64,000 nt of DNA. Source: Sulfitobacter sp. S223 (GTDB taxonomy: Bacteria > Pseudomonadota > Alphaproteobacteria > Rhodobacterales > Rhodobacteraceae). The position numbers and the translations under genes are program-made. Numbering within the stretch: position 1 is the first letter of the stretch; every line of letters starts with the position of its first letter. Shown here piece after piece: positions 28,006 through 37,204 of this stretch. The notes under the pieces are model-generated. The model worked only from the letters and a program-made list of their open reading frames with translations. It had not been told where the DNA came from and searched no databases. The stretch spans positions 1,612,001 to 1,676,000 of the forward strand of contig NZ_CP083560.1 in NCBI RefSeq assembly GCF_025143825.1. Reading direction: 5' to 3'.

Positions 28006-28893
28006 ATGAAGCAAGGTAAGCCCCTCTACGTGCATCTTGGCGCGCACCGCACTGGCACATCGTCCTTTCAGATGATGCTGGCAGAGAACCGGGATCTACT
28101 GGCACACGCGGGCTACGACATTGCCTATCCGGGCCGTGATGATATCCCGCAGGGCGATTTGCGGCTTAAGCTCCCTGATCCACGGAATCTGGGGCAGTGG
28201 GAGACGAAGTTTTTGCCAAGCGCCACGGCAGAGCTGCAACGATTTTCCTCTACAGACAGCCATGCGATGATCTTGTCTGAGGAGAACATTCCCGGCCGGA
28301 TGATCCACTTTCCGGCAGGGCAGTTCTATCCGGCTGCAGAAGTGCGTCTGCAAACGCTGGCAGCTGCGGCTCAGGCACCGGTCTTGCGCGCGGTGCTGGT
28401 GGTGCGCGAATATACCGGGCTTTATGTCTCAGCCTACCGGAAACGCGCCGAAGATAACAAATCGCCCCCGTTTGCGGAGGGGCGTCACAATATGTTGCAC
28501 ATGGACCGCGGCTGGCCCGATCTGGTACGGCTGATCTTCAAACACCTCAAAGTGCAGGAACTTGTGGTGATTGATTACGGCAAACGCGGGCGGAGCGTCG
28601 ATATTTTGGGGATGCTGGTGCCAGAACTGGCGACCGTCCCGCTGCGTGAACCTGCGCGGCGGATGAACCATTCTGCCACGGATGCTGCGCTTGTTGCGTT
28701 GCAGGAGCGGTATCACAGCGGCGAAAAGCTGGAGCGTGATGCGTGGCAGCAGATTATCGCAGAGCACCGCCATGACAAGGAATCGCGCGGCGTGTCGGAA
28801 TTCACCAAGCGGCAGACGCGGATCCTTGAGGGGCGCTATGCCGAGCATCTTGAAGAGATCGCTGCGATGCCGGCGGTGCTGATGCTACGTTAG
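28006..28893 (+). CDS. Sulfotransferase-like protein
   Basis: A 295-residue protein beginning PLYVHLGAHRTGTSSFQ, a phosphate-binding loop like that of PAPS-dependent sulfotransferases (usually H-G-x-KTGTT). A second loop-like region is LRAVLVVREYTGLYVSAYRK, matching the 3'-phosphate-binding R-x-P-x-x-x-S-x-Y pattern. It could transfer sulfate to a polysaccharide or small molecule. An earlier TTG at 27988 is less likely than the ATG at 28006. The neighbours give no clue to the acceptor. Confidence 0.65.
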   Translation: MKQGKPLYVHLGAHRTGTSSFQMMLAENRDLLAHAGYDIAYPGRDDIPQGDLRLKLPDPRNLGQWETKFLPSATAELQRFSSTDSHAMILSEENIPGRMIHFPAGQFYPAAEVRLQTLAAAAQAPVLRAVLVVREYTGLYVSAYRKRAEDNKSPPFAEGRHNMLHMDRGWPDLVRLIFKHLKVQELVVIDYGKRGRSVDILGMLVPELATVPLREPARRMNHSATDAALVALQERYHSGEKLERDAWQQIIAEHRHDKESRGVSEFTKRQTRILEGRYAEHLEEIAAMPAVLMLR

Positions 28894-29723
28894 GATTTGA
28901 CGGCTTTTTCGTCGATCTTGACGGCGTCCCAAAGCGCGTCCATCTCAGCCAGATCGCTCTCTTTCGGCGTTTTTCCTAATTCCCGCAGCTTTGCCTCAAC
29001 GCCTTCAAAGCGGCGGGTGAACTTGGCGTTGGCAGCGCGCAGGGCGGCTTCGGGTTCAATCCCCAGATGACGGCCCAGATTGGCCATAACAAACATCAGA
29101 TCGCCGAATTCCTCAAACTGCTCTTCGGGTGACAGCTCATCGCGGGCCTCGACAAGCTCGGCGGCTTCTTCGCTAATCTTGGCGATCACATCGCCGGTGT
29201 CGGGCCAGTCAAATCCAACACGTGCTGCTCGCTTTTGCAGTTTATGCGCCCGTAGCAGGGCTGGCAGGGCGACTGCCACGCCATCCAGCGCCCCTTTTTG
29301 TGCCTTGCCAGCACGCTCTGCCGCTTTGATCGCTTCCCAGTCGGCAGTTTGCTGTTCAGCCGACTTTTCGCGGCGTTCGTCCCCGAAAACATGCGGATGG
29401 CGCGCGACCATCTTGTTAGAAATGTTGCGCACAACCGATTGAAAGGAAAACAGGCCGCGTTCTTCGCCCATTGCGGTGTGATAGACTGATTGCAGCAGCA
29501 GATCGCCCAATTCTCCCTCAAGTTCGGCCCAATCGCGCCGCTCGATCGCGTCGGCGACCTCATAGGCTTCCTCAATTGTGTAGGGCGCAATGGTATCGAA
29601 ATCCTGCTCGATGTCCCATGGGCAGCCCGTCTTGGGGTCACGCAAGCGGCGCATGATTTCAAGAAGGCGTTCAATGCCTGCGTTTTCGTCATTTATCAGG
29701 TCATTATTCGGCTCTGGGGGCAT
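28890..29723 (-). CDS. mazG: Nucleoside triphosphate pyrophosphohydrolase MazG
   Basis: A 277-residue house-cleaning NTP pyrophosphatase with two MazG repeats. The first shows MRRLRDPKTGCPWD, then EEAYEVADAIE and ELGDLLLQSVYH (E-x-x-E...E-x-x-D metal pattern). The second shows KISEEAAELVEA and EEFGDLMFVMANLGRHL. It ends in a basic tail. It hydrolyses non-canonical or excess NTPs. The ATG at 29723 is preferred over the frame opening at 29777. It is divergent from the M20 amidohydrolase gene and converges with the sulfotransferase-like gene. Confidence 0.95.
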   Translation of the reverse strand: MPPEPNNDLINDENAGIERLLEIMRRLRDPKTGCPWDIEQDFDTIAPYTIEEAYEVADAIERRDWAELEGELGDLLLQSVYHTAMGEERGLFSFQSVVRNISNKMVARHPHVFGDERREKSAEQQTADWEAIKAAERAGKAQKGALDGVAVALPALLRAHKLQKRAARVGFDWPDTGDVIAKISEEAAELVEARDELSPEEQFEEFGDLMFVMANLGRHLGIEPEAALRAANAKFTRRFEGVEAKLRELGKTPKESDLAEMDALWDAVKIDEKAVKS

Positions 29724-29779
29724 TGCGGGTCCTCTCTGCGTGGTGTCAGATAAGGACAACCATAGACAGGAGTCCACCC

Positions 29780-30946
29780 ATGCCGATCATCAACCGGATT
29801 GCCGATTTCGCAGAAGACATGACCGCATGGCGGCAGCATCTGCACACGATCCCCGAGCTCAGCTTTGACTGTCCCAAAACAGCGGCATTTATCAAAGAGC
29901 GTTTGCAGGAATTCGGTGTGGATGAAATCCACGAGGGCATCGCCCAGACCGGGATCGTCGCGATCATCAATGGTACAGGCGCTGGCCGGACGGTTGGTCT
30001 GCGCGCTGACTTTGATGCGCTGCCCATCGACGAACAGACAGGGGTTGAATATGCCTCTACCCATCCGGGCAAGATGCACGCCTGCGGACACGACGGCCAT
30101 ACGACAATGCTGCTGGGGGCCGCGCGCTACCTGGCTGAGACACGCAATTTTGCGGGCCGCGTCGCATTGATCTTTCAACCGGCCGAGGAAGAGGGCGGCG
30201 GCGCGCAGGTGATGTGTCAGGAAGGGATGATGGATCGTTTCGACATCGCCGAAGTTTATGGCATCCATAATATTCCGGGGCAGGAATTCGGTGCGTTTTA
30301 CACCACGCCCGGGCCGATCATGGCGGCAGTGGACAGCTTTACCATTCAGATCAAGGGCCGTGGTGGCCATGGCGCGATGCCACACGAGACTGCCGATCCG
30401 GTGGTTGCCGCCTGTGGCATTGTGCAGGCGATCCAGACAATCGTCAGCCGCAACACACATTCAGCGCAGGAAAAAGTGATCTCTGTCACGCAAATCCACA
30501 CTGGCAGTGCCAGTAACATCATCCCCGATAGCGCGATGATCAACGGCACCGTACGCACGTTTGACAAGGAAACACAGGATATCATCCACCGTCGCCTGAA
30601 AGAGATCGTGGCCGGACAGGCAGCAAGCTATGGCGTGGAGGCGGAGCTGGACTATGAAACCGGCTATCCCGCCACGCTGAATGCGCCCGACCAAACAGAA
30701 TTTGCCGCCTCCGTTGCGCGCGCTGTGGTGGGGGACGCCAAGGTGGATGCGAATTTCGCCAAAGTCGCCGGCGCCGAGGATTTCTCTTACATGCTGGAAG
30801 AGCGTCCGGGGGCCTATCTGTTCCTTGGTGCGGGTGAGGGCGCAGGGCTGCATCATCCCAAATACAATTTCAACGATGAGGTCGCTCCGATCGGGGCGTC
30901 CTTCTTTGTGCAGCTGGTCGAACAGATGCAGCCGGGAGTAAAGTGA
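29780..30946 (+). CDS. M20-family amidohydrolase (hippurate hydrolase/N-acyl amino acid deacylase type)
   Basis: A 388-residue zinc amidohydrolase. Metal sites and motifs are GLRADFDALPI, MHACGHDGHTTMLLGAA, FQPAEEEGGGAQVM (catalytic Glu) and the dimerisation-domain part IKGRGGHGAMPH; the last ligand is in LHHPKYNFND. Family enzymes release amino acids from N-acyl or N-aroyl derivatives. It is the first gene of an operon with two ureohydrolases: the next ATG follows the stop directly. The substrate may therefore be an acylated amino or guanidino compound, which is inference from context. Confidence 0.9.
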   Translation: MPIINRIADFAEDMTAWRQHLHTIPELSFDCPKTAAFIKERLQEFGVDEIHEGIAQTGIVAIINGTGAGRTVGLRADFDALPIDEQTGVEYASTHPGKMHACGHDGHTTMLLGAARYLAETRNFAGRVALIFQPAEEEGGGAQVMCQEGMMDRFDIAEVYGIHNIPGQEFGAFYTTPGPIMAAVDSFTIQIKGRGGHGAMPHETADPVVAACGIVQAIQTIVSRNTHSAQEKVISVTQIHTGSASNIIPDSAMINGTVRTFDKETQDIIHRRLKEIVAGQAASYGVEAELDYETGYPATLNAPDQTEFAASVARAVVGDAKVDANFAKVAGAEDFSYMLEERPGAYLFLGAGEGAGLHHPKYNFNDEVAPIGASFFVQLVEQMQPGVK

Positions 30947-31912
30947 ATGGCGCTGGAGGATGCGAAAACTCAGGTAGATCAGGCTTTTACACGCGATGAT
31001 CTGAAGGGACCAAGCTTTGAGAACGCCTTTGGCGGCGCAACTTCCTTCTTGCGCCGACGCTATACAAAGGATCTGAGCGGCGTGGATATAGCGATCACGG
31101 GCGTGCCGTTCGATCAGGCTGTGACCAACCGTACAGGCACGCGGTTGGGGCCGCGCGCGATACGCGAGGCCAGCAGCTTGCAGCCCTACGATCCGCCCTA
31201 TGGCTGGGACTTTGACGTGCTAAGCGAGCGGGCCATTGTCGACTATGGCGATCTTGCCTTTGACTATGCGCGGGTGTCTGAGTTTCCGGCGACTCTGACG
31301 CGCCATATCAAAGGGATACTAGACGCCGGTGTCGCCAGCGTCGCGTTGGGCGGGGATCACTATATCAGCTTCCCGATCCTCAGGGCCTATGCCGAGAAAT
31401 TCGGCCCGATGAGTCTGCTGCATTTTGATGCCCATAGCGATACATGGGCCGATGACGATATGGAACGCATCGACCACGGCACGATGTTCTACAAGGCAAT
31501 CAAGCTGGGCTATGTGGACCCTGCGACCTCTGTTCAGGTGGGTATCCGGACCTATAACGAAGACACGATGGGTGTGACCACGATTGACGCGCGTGAAGTG
31601 CACGAGCGCGGGACAGCGGCTGCTGTCGAAAAGATCAAGGGCGTGTTGGGTGACAATCCGGTCTATCTGACCTTCGATATCGATGCGCTTGATCCGGCTT
31701 TCGCGCCGGGCACGGGAACGCCTGTTTGGGGTGGGCTGACCAGCTGGCAAGCAGCGGCAATGCTGCGCGATCTGGCGGGCATTAATATTCGTGGCGGTGA
31801 CATCGTTGAGGTATCTCCGCCGTTTGACACGACAGGTGCCACCGCCATAGCAGGCGCACATGTGGCAACGGAAATATGCTGCCTTCTGGGCGCGAGGATG
31901 CGTAAATCATGA
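30947..31912 (+). CDS. speB: Agmatinase-like ureohydrolase
   Basis: A 321-residue arginase-fold enzyme with a two-manganese site. Ligands sit in VALGGDHYISFPI, LLHFDAHSDTW and LTFDIDALDPAFAPGTGTP, the latter with GGLTSWQA. The HGTMFYKA loop resembles E. coli SpeB, favouring agmatine (to putrescine and urea). It follows the M20 gene without a gap and overlaps a second ureohydrolase. An amino-acid decarboxylase at 58.8 kb could supply agmatine. The superfamily is certain; agmatine specificity is likely, not proven. Confidence 0.9.
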   Translation: MALEDAKTQVDQAFTRDDLKGPSFENAFGGATSFLRRRYTKDLSGVDIAITGVPFDQAVTNRTGTRLGPRAIREASSLQPYDPPYGWDFDVLSERAIVDYGDLAFDYARVSEFPATLTRHIKGILDAGVASVALGGDHYISFPILRAYAEKFGPMSLLHFDAHSDTWADDDMERIDHGTMFYKAIKLGYVDPATSVQVGIRTYNEDTMGVTTIDAREVHERGTAAAVEKIKGVLGDNPVYLTFDIDALDPAFAPGTGTPVWGGLTSWQAAAMLRDLAGINIRGGDIVEVSPPFDTTGATAIAGAHVATEICCLLGARMRKS

Positions 31913-32856
31913 GCTCAAAGAACCAACCAATAGGCGGCAATGAACTGGCGCGGTTTTCGGGCCCCAACACCTTTATGCGGCTGCCTTCGGTCAATGATCT
32001 GAAGGGGCTGGATGTGGCGGTACTGGGTATCCCGATGGACATCGGCACATCATGGCGGTCTGGCACGCGGTTCGGCCCGAAACAAATTCGCGCCGAAAGC
32101 GCGATGTTGCGGCCCTACAACCTTGCCACGGGGGCGGCACCTTTTGACAGTTTGCAGGTTGCTGACATCGGTGATTTGGGGATCAACACGTTCTCCTTGA
32201 GTAAAAGTTTGCAAATTATTCAAGATAGTTACGATCAGATTCTCATGTCTGATGCGATGCCTGTTGCGATGGGCGGTGACCATTCCATTACCCTGCCGAT
32301 CCTGCGCGCAATCGCCAAGCGCCACGGGCCGGTTGCGCTGATCCATGTCGATGCCCATGCAGATGTCAACGACGAGATGTTCGGCGAAAAAGAAACCCAC
32401 GGAACGGTTTTCCGCCGCGCCTACGAAGAAGGACTGATCCGCCCTGAGAAAACCTATCAGATCGGCATCCGCGGCACTGGCTATGACAGCACGGATTTCT
32501 CCGAAGCCGTTGGGTGGGGGTTCCAGCAATGGCCCGCAGAAGAGCTATGGCACCGCAGTCTGGCGCAACTGTCCGGCGAAATACGCCGCGACATCGGCGA
32601 AACGCCTACTTATGTCACTTACGACATCGACAGCCTTGATCCGGCCTATGCGCCCGGCACCGGCACGCCAGAGATTGGCGGCCTGACCACGCCGCAGGCA
32701 TTGGAACTGATCCGCGGCCTCAAAGGTCTTAATATCGTCGGTTGTGATCTGGTAGAAGTATCGCCGCCCTATGATACGTCAGGTAACACGGCGTTGACGG
32801 CAGCGAATTTGCTGTATGAGATGTTGTGTGTGCTGCCCGGAGTTGCATACAGGTAA
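31909..32856 (+). CDS. Second ureohydrolase, guanidinobutyrase/guanidinopropionase-like
   Basis: A 315-residue arginase-fold enzyme with manganese ligands in AMGGDHSITLPI, IHVDAHADVND and VTYDIDSLDPAYAPGTGTPE. It differs from its neighbour in the substrate loop, FGEKETHGTVFRRAYEEGL, which resembles Pseudomonas GbuA/GpuA more than SpeB. It may hydrolyse 4-guanidinobutyrate, 3-guanidinopropionate or another guanidino acid to urea and an amine. It overlaps the upstream gene by ATGA. Annotation pipelines would probably call both agmatinase. Confidence 0.85.
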   Translation: MSSKNQPIGGNELARFSGPNTFMRLPSVNDLKGLDVAVLGIPMDIGTSWRSGTRFGPKQIRAESAMLRPYNLATGAAPFDSLQVADIGDLGINTFSLSKSLQIIQDSYDQILMSDAMPVAMGGDHSITLPILRAIAKRHGPVALIHVDAHADVNDEMFGEKETHGTVFRRAYEEGLIRPEKTYQIGIRGTGYDSTDFSEAVGWGFQQWPAEELWHRSLAQLSGEIRRDIGETPTYVTYDIDSLDPAYAPGTGTPEIGGLTTPQALELIRGLKGLNIVGCDLVEVSPPYDTSGNTALTAANLLYEMLCVLPGVAYR

Positions 32857-32906
32857 AGATGTCCGCAGGTAGGATAGTCATTGGAATTTTTAAAAAGGTG
32901 CGCAGG

Positions 32907-33326
32907 ATGATTTGGGTGATTTTGCTTTTGGCTATTGTGGCGGGGCTCGCGTTTATTCGCTTGACCCCTTCGGATGCTTCACGCTGGCACCGCCCCATTG
33001 GCGAAGCCGAGAACACGGATGGCGAAGGTTGGTCCGCGCGGGTGGTGCCATCCACGCCCGGTCTATTGTCTGATCTGCATCAGGGTATGCTTGCGCTTCC
33101 CCGCACAGAGCTTTTGGCCGGCAGTGTCGGCGAGGGCCGCCTGACGTACATAACACGCTCTAAAATGATGGGGTTTCCCGATTACACAACGATCGAACAG
33201 GACGGCAACCAGATCAAGCTTTATGCCCGTCTTCGGTTCGGGAAATCAGACCTTGGGGTGAATGGCAAACGTCTGGACGGGCTGTTGCAGCGTGTCCGCG
33301 CCAAACGGGGTGAGGAGGGGGCCTAA
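32907..33326 (+). CDS. DUF1499 family protein with N-terminal membrane helix
   Basis: A 139-residue protein starting with a hydrophobic helix (MIWVILLLAIVAGLAFI) and followed by a DUF1499-like domain including TPGLLSDLHQGM, TYITRSKMMGFPDYTTIE, LYARLRFGKSDLGVNGKRLDGLL. DUF1499 proteins have no established function. The ATG at 32907 gives a normal N-terminus; in-frame ATGs at 32826 and 32859 would add a basic leader. It lies 50 bases after the ureohydrolase, possibly on the same transcript. Its last 81 bases overlap the opposing gene's coding end. Confidence 0.8.
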   Translation: MIWVILLLAIVAGLAFIRLTPSDASRWHRPIGEAENTDGEGWSARVVPSTPGLLSDLHQGMLALPRTELLAGSVGEGRLTYITRSKMMGFPDYTTIEQDGNQIKLYARLRFGKSDLGVNGKRLDGLLQRVRAKRGEEGA

Positions 33327-33560
33327 CCCCGAGCTTGCGCAGCCTTCCTGCGTTTCGCGCCACATCGGCACGTTCAGTGACATTTGGCACTGTGCCATAA
33401 ACATACGTCCGTCGACCTGTAAGCAAATCGTTTCGCCCAGCTCTATGCGGGCGCCGTCACTGTCGGTGCAATAGCAATCAATCGTGCGGCCCTGCGGCGT
33501 AAGGATATCGCCATGGGCGGCAAACGGGGTGAGCGCAAAGATAAGGGCAAAGCGGATCAT
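33246..33560 (-). CDS. Small secreted cysteine-containing protein, unknown function
   Basis: A 104-residue protein with a signal peptide (MIRFALIFALTPFAAHG) and a mature part with six cysteines in pairs: IDCYCTDSDG, ETICLQV, AQCQMSL and EGCASSG. Disulfide bonds in the periplasm are likely. No family was recognised. The coding end overlaps the DUF1499 gene by 81 bases on the opposite strand. It is divergent from prfA, with 71 bases between the starts. Confidence 0.75.
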   Translation of the reverse strand: MIRFALIFALTPFAAHGDILTPQGRTIDCYCTDSDGARIELGETICLQVDGRMFMAQCQMSLNVPMWRETQEGCASSGLGPLLTPFGADTLQQPVQTFAIHPKV

Positions 33561-33631
33561 GAGCCCAATATAGCATAGCGCAGCCCTTGACCAAAGCGGT
33601 TTGATCGGTCACTTCCAACTCCATGATACCC

Positions 33632-34672
33632 ATGGACCGCCTTGCCCAGATTACAGCCCGTTTCGAATACCTCGAAGCGGCGATGTCCACTGCGGGCGGA
33701 GATATTTCCAAGCTGGCCAAAGAGTATAGCGATTTGCGCCCGGTGGTGGAAGAGATCGCTGATTACCGCACAATGCTCGAAAATCTCGAAGGTGCCCGCG
33801 AGATGTTGGGCGATCCCGATATGAAAGAATTGGCCCGCGAAGAGATAGCAGAGATCGAGCAGGCTTTGCCCGCCGCAGAAGCAAAGCTGCAATTGGCGCT
33901 TTTGCCCAAGGATGCAGCCGATGCGCGGCCGGCGATGTTGGAAATCCGTCCAGGCACAGGCGGCGACGAGGCTGCGTTGTTTGCCGGTGACCTGCTGCGC
34001 ATGTACCACCGCTATGCCGAGGCGCGCGGCTGGAAGCTTGAGATCATCGAACAACAGACCACTGAACTTGGCGGCATCAAGGAAGTCGTGGCGCATATCA
34101 CCGGCGAAAACGTCTTTGCCCGCCTGAAATACGAAAGCGGCGTGCACCGTGTGCAGCGCGTGCCCAGCACCGAGAGCCAAGGCCGCGTGCATACATCCGC
34201 CGCGACAGTCGCGGTTTTGCCAGAGGCCGAGGATGTCGATATCCAGATCGCGCCCAATGACATCCGCATTGATACCTACCGCAGTTCGGGCGCGGGTGGG
34301 CAGCACGTCAATACCACGGATTCCGCCGTGCGTATCACCCACATTCCCACTGGCATTGTCGTCACCAGCTCAGAGAAATCCCAGCACCGCAACCGCGAGA
34401 TCGCGATGCAAGTGCTAAAGACGCGGCTCTATGATGCAGAACGGCAGCGGATAGATAGCGAACGCTCCGACAGTCGCGCGGCGCAAGTAGGCAGCGGTGA
34501 CCGTTCAGAACGGATCAGAACCTACAACTTTCCGCAGGGGCGGATGACGGATCACCGCATCAACCTGACGCTATATAAACTAGATACCGTGATGCAGGGC
34601 GATCTGGACGAAATCGTGGATGCGCTGACAGCGGATGCGCAGGCCAAAATGCTGGCGGAGATGGGGCAGTGA
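33632..34672 (+). CDS. prfA: Peptide chain release factor 1
   Basis: A 346-residue class I release factor for UAA/UAG. The GGQ motif is in [17 protein letters not shown], whose Gln is the PrmC methylation target. Codon-recognition residues lie before it in [18 protein letters not shown], matching the PxT-type loop region, and the C-terminal [12 protein letters not shown] is typical. The ATG at 33632 is preferred to 33623. It overlaps prmC by a GTGA junction, which couples synthesis of the factor and its modifying enzyme. Confidence 0.97.
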   Translation: MDRLAQITARFEYLEAAMSTAGGDISKLAKEYSDLRPVVEEIADYRTMLENLEGAREMLGDPDMKELAREEIAEIEQALPAAEAKLQLALLPKDAADARPAMLEIRPGTGGDEAALFAGDLLRMYHRYAEARGWKLEIIEQQTTELGGIKEVVAHITGENVFARLKYESGVHRVQRVPSTESQGRVHTSAATVAVLPEAEDVDIQIAPNDIRIDTYRSSGAGGQHVNTTDSAVRITHIPTGIVVTSSEKSQHRNREIAMQVLKTRLYDAERQRIDSERSDSRAAQVGSGDRSERIRTYNFPQGRMTDHRINLTLYKLDTVMQGDLDEIVDALTADAQAKMLAEMGQ

Positions 34673-35505
34673 CCACAGCTGCTGTGGCAATGGCCACAGC
34701 CACGGCGCGGCTGCGGGCGGCTGGTGTGCCTGATCCCGCGCGCGATGCGCGGCTGCTGTTGGCCCACGCTGCATCGGTGGATGCCACGCGAATTACGCTG
34801 ATTGCCCCCGAAGAAATCGCGCCTGAAATATCTGAGCGCTATGAGCAGCTCATTTCTTTGCGTGTTGTGCGTGTGCCGGTATCCCACCTGATAGGAGAGC
34901 GGGCCTTTTACGGGCGCCGCTTCAAGATCAGCCGCGAGGTGCTGGACCCGCGCCCCGAAACCGAAAGCTTGATCGAGGCGGCCTTGGCGGCCCCGTTTGA
35001 GCGGGTGTTGGACCTTGGTACAGGATCGGGCTGTATTCTTGTTACGCTGCTTGCCGAACGGCAAACCGCCACAGGGGTCGGCGTTGATCTGTCAGAAAAT
35101 GCCTGCCTTCAGGCCAGTGCCAATGCTGTGTTGCACGGTGTTGCCGGTCGCGCCGAGGTCCTGCAATCGGATTGGTTTTCCGCAGTTGAGGGGCGCTACG
35201 ATCTGATCGTTAGCAATCCACCATACCTTGCACAGGCAGAGATGCGCGATATCGCTCCTGAACTTGCGCTCTATGAACCGGCGATGGCCCTGACGGATGG
35301 CGCGGACGGGCTGAGCGTTTACCGCCTGATCGCCGAGCGCGCGCAGGGATATTTAACCTCTCAGGGCCGGGTTATGGTGGAAATTGGCTGGCTACAGGGG
35401 GCCGACGTGAAGGCAATCTTTATCGCGGCAGGTTGGGCCGATGTGGTGATTCTTCCTGATCTGGATGGGCGGGACCGTGTTGTTTGCGCCCAAAACCCTG
35501 CATAG
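34669..35505 (+). CDS. prmC: Release factor glutamine methyltransferase
   Basis: A 278-residue SAM-dependent methyltransferase that methylates the GGQ glutamine of release factors. The N-terminal helical domain contains [11 protein letters not shown]; the Rossmann part shows [17 protein letters not shown] for SAM binding and the catalytic NPPY in [13 protein letters not shown]. It starts with GTG, overlapping the prfA stop, which is the usual arrangement. Confidence 0.96.
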   Translation: MTTAAVAMATATARLRAAGVPDPARDARLLLAHAASVDATRITLIAPEEIAPEISERYEQLISLRVVRVPVSHLIGERAFYGRRFKISREVLDPRPETESLIEAALAAPFERVLDLGTGSGCILVTLLAERQTATGVGVDLSENACLQASANAVLHGVAGRAEVLQSDWFSAVEGRYDLIVSNPPYLAQAEMRDIAPELALYEPAMALTDGADGLSVYRLIAERAQGYLTSQGRVMVEIGWLQGADVKAIFIAAGWADVVILPDLDGRDRVVCAQNPA

Positions 35506-35692
35506 TACCGTATTTGGTGCTTTTTCACTCTTGCTCCTAGGGGCCAGAGAAGGGTATGGGTTGATTGTTGCAGCGGTGAATGCTCCTTGCAGTCCCGCGC
35601 GGCGTTAAGCCCAACATCTCTCCGTACCGACAGGGTGCGCTTTGCGCGCCAACGGTTTGACCGAATAACAGCACCAAAGGCTGACTTCCCCT

Positions 35693-36283
35693 ATGAAACC
35701 TCAAAGATCGCGCTCGCGTAACAACAAGAACCGCAACCGGAACTCCGGGAATCAGGGTGGCAACGTAGTCAACCGTGTGTTCGACAGTTCTGGCCCCGAG
35801 GGGAAAGTGCGCGGCACTCCCAGTCAGGTGATCGAGAAATATAACCAGTTGGCCCGCGATGCGCAGCTTAGCAACGACCGCGTTGCGATGGAAAACTTCC
35901 AGCAGCACGCAGAGCATTACCTGCGACTGTTGAGCGAGGCGCAGAAAGAAGCTGACGCCAAACGCGAAGAGCAGGAACGCCAGAACCGCGAACGCCAAGC
36001 AGAGCGCGACCGCGAACGTCAGGAACGTGAAGCGGCTCAGCAACAGCAACAACAGCAGCAACAACACCAGCAGCCTACCGAAACAGACCCTTCGGAGCAG
36101 CAGCAACCTCAAGCCCCCCAGCATGAGACCGAAGAGGCCAGTAATCTGGTGGACACGCCAGAAACCAAGCCTGAGCCAAAGCCAAAGACACGCCGCGCCC
36201 CCCGGCGTAAACCAAAGCCCAAAGAGGAGGCTACAGAAGCCCCGAAGGGTGATAGCGGTGATCAGCCCGAAGTGGCAGAATAA
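35693..36283 (+). CDS. DUF4167 family protein (RNA-binding-like, low complexity)
   Basis: A 196-residue protein with the DUF4167 domain at its N-terminus: basic RSRSRNNKNRNRNSG, then NRVFDSSGPEGKVRGTPSQV and QHAEHYLRLL (about residues 1-85). After this it is low complexity: an Arg/Glu coiled segment, a run of nine glutamines, then Pro/Lys-rich repeats (PEPKPKTRRAPRRKPKP). The family is alphaproteobacterial and its function is unknown; the basic composition suggests nucleic-acid binding. A terminator follows. It lies 187 bases after prmC and probably has its own promoter. Confidence 0.9.
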   Translation: MKPQRSRSRNNKNRNRNSGNQGGNVVNRVFDSSGPEGKVRGTPSQVIEKYNQLARDAQLSNDRVAMENFQQHAEHYLRLLSEAQKEADAKREEQERQNRERQAERDRERQEREAAQQQQQQQQQHQQPTETDPSEQQQPQAPQHETEEASNLVDTPETKPEPKPKTRRAPRRKPKPKEEATEAPKGDSGDQPEVAE

Positions 36284-36287
36284 TTTG

Positions 36288-36314
36288 AAAGGCCTCGCAA
36301 AAGCGGGGCCTTTT
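36288..36314 (+). terminator. Intrinsic terminator after the DUF4167 gene
   Basis: AAAGGCCTCGC (36288-36298) pairs with GCGGGGCCTTT (36303-36313) over an 11-base arm with one mismatch and a short loop, ending in TTTT. It is 5 bases past the stop and separates this gene from the convergent rsmA. Confidence 0.85.
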
Positions 36315-36361
36315 CCAATCGTGGGGGCGGGCTTAGCTCTGCGTTTTGACTGCCAATTTGA

Positions 36362-37204
36362 TCAGGGTTTGGCGATCTCGCGGGCCAGCGCACAAAACCC
36401 TTCAAGGGGGATCTGTTCCGCGCGATCGGTCGGTTTGATACCGGCAGCGATCAGGCGGTCTTCGATGTCGGGTGCCGTACCTTTCAGCGCGGCACGCAGC
36501 ATCTTGCGGCGCTGGTTAAAGGCGGCAGCCACAGTGCGCGACAGAATTGCAGCATCGGCAGGAAAGCGCGGCTCTGGCAGGGCTGTCAGGTGCACAACAG
36601 CGCTAGAGACTTTCGGAGGCGGAGTGAAAGCCTCTGGCGGCAGGTGCAGCACGATTTTTGCTTCCGTGCGCCACTGCGCAAGCAGCGCCAGTCGCCCGTA
36701 AGCCTTTGAACCCGGGGTGGCCACAATCCGCTCAGCCACTTCACGCTGGAACATCAACGTCAGGCTTTGCCAAAAAGGGGGCCATTCCGGCGGGGTAAGC
36801 CAGCGCACCAGCAACTCGGTGCCGATGTTGTAGGGCAAGTTGGCTGCGACGCGGATGGGCGGCGTCAGATAGGCCAGCGGGTTAACCTCAAGCGCGTCGC
36901 CTTCGATGATCTGCAAGCGCCCTTCATAAACGGCGGCGATTTCGTTCAGGGCCGGTATGCAACGCCTGTCTTTTTCGATTGCCAGCACGCGGCGTGCGCC
37001 CTCGGACAGCAATCCGCGTGTCAGCCCGCCCGGACCGGGTCCGATCTCTAGCACATCGCACTGGGTCAGATCGCCCGCCTGACGGGCAATTTTCGCGGTG
37101 AGGTTCAGATCCAGAAGGAAGTTCTGCCCAAGCGATTTGCGGGCCTGAAGCCCGTGATCGGTGATGACCTGCCGCAGGGGCGGAAGTTGGTCAATCGCGC
37201 TCAT
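36362..37204 (-). CDS. rsmA: 16S rRNA dimethyladenosine transferase
   Basis: A 280-residue SAM-dependent enzyme (KsgA) that dimethylates two adjacent adenines near the 3' end of 16S rRNA. It shows [36 protein letters not shown] (SAM loop), [19 protein letters not shown], and [15 protein letters not shown] (NLPY catalytic motif). It ends a six-gene operon and overlaps pdxA by four bases. The pdxA-ksgA order is conserved far beyond this group. Confidence 0.96.
   Translation of the reverse strand: MSAIDQLPPLRQVITDHGLQARKSLGQNFLLDLNLTAKIARQAGDLTQCDVLEIGPGPGGLTRGLLSEGARRVLAIEKDRRCIPALNEIAAVYEGRLQIIEGDALEVNPLAYLTPPIRVAANLPYNIGTELLVRWLTPPEWPPFWQSLTLMFQREVAERIVATPGSKAYGRLALLAQWRTEAKIVLHLPPEAFTPPPKVSSAVVHLTALPEPRFPADAAILSRTVAAAFNQRRKMLRAALKGTAPDIEDRLIAAGIKPTDRAEQIPLEGFCALAREIAKP

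Noticed and set aside
35537..36124. 195-codon minus-strand Leu-rich frame
   Set aside because: Antisense of the Gln/Arg-rich DUF4167 gene, whose CAG/CAA codons produce Leu runs on the other strand.
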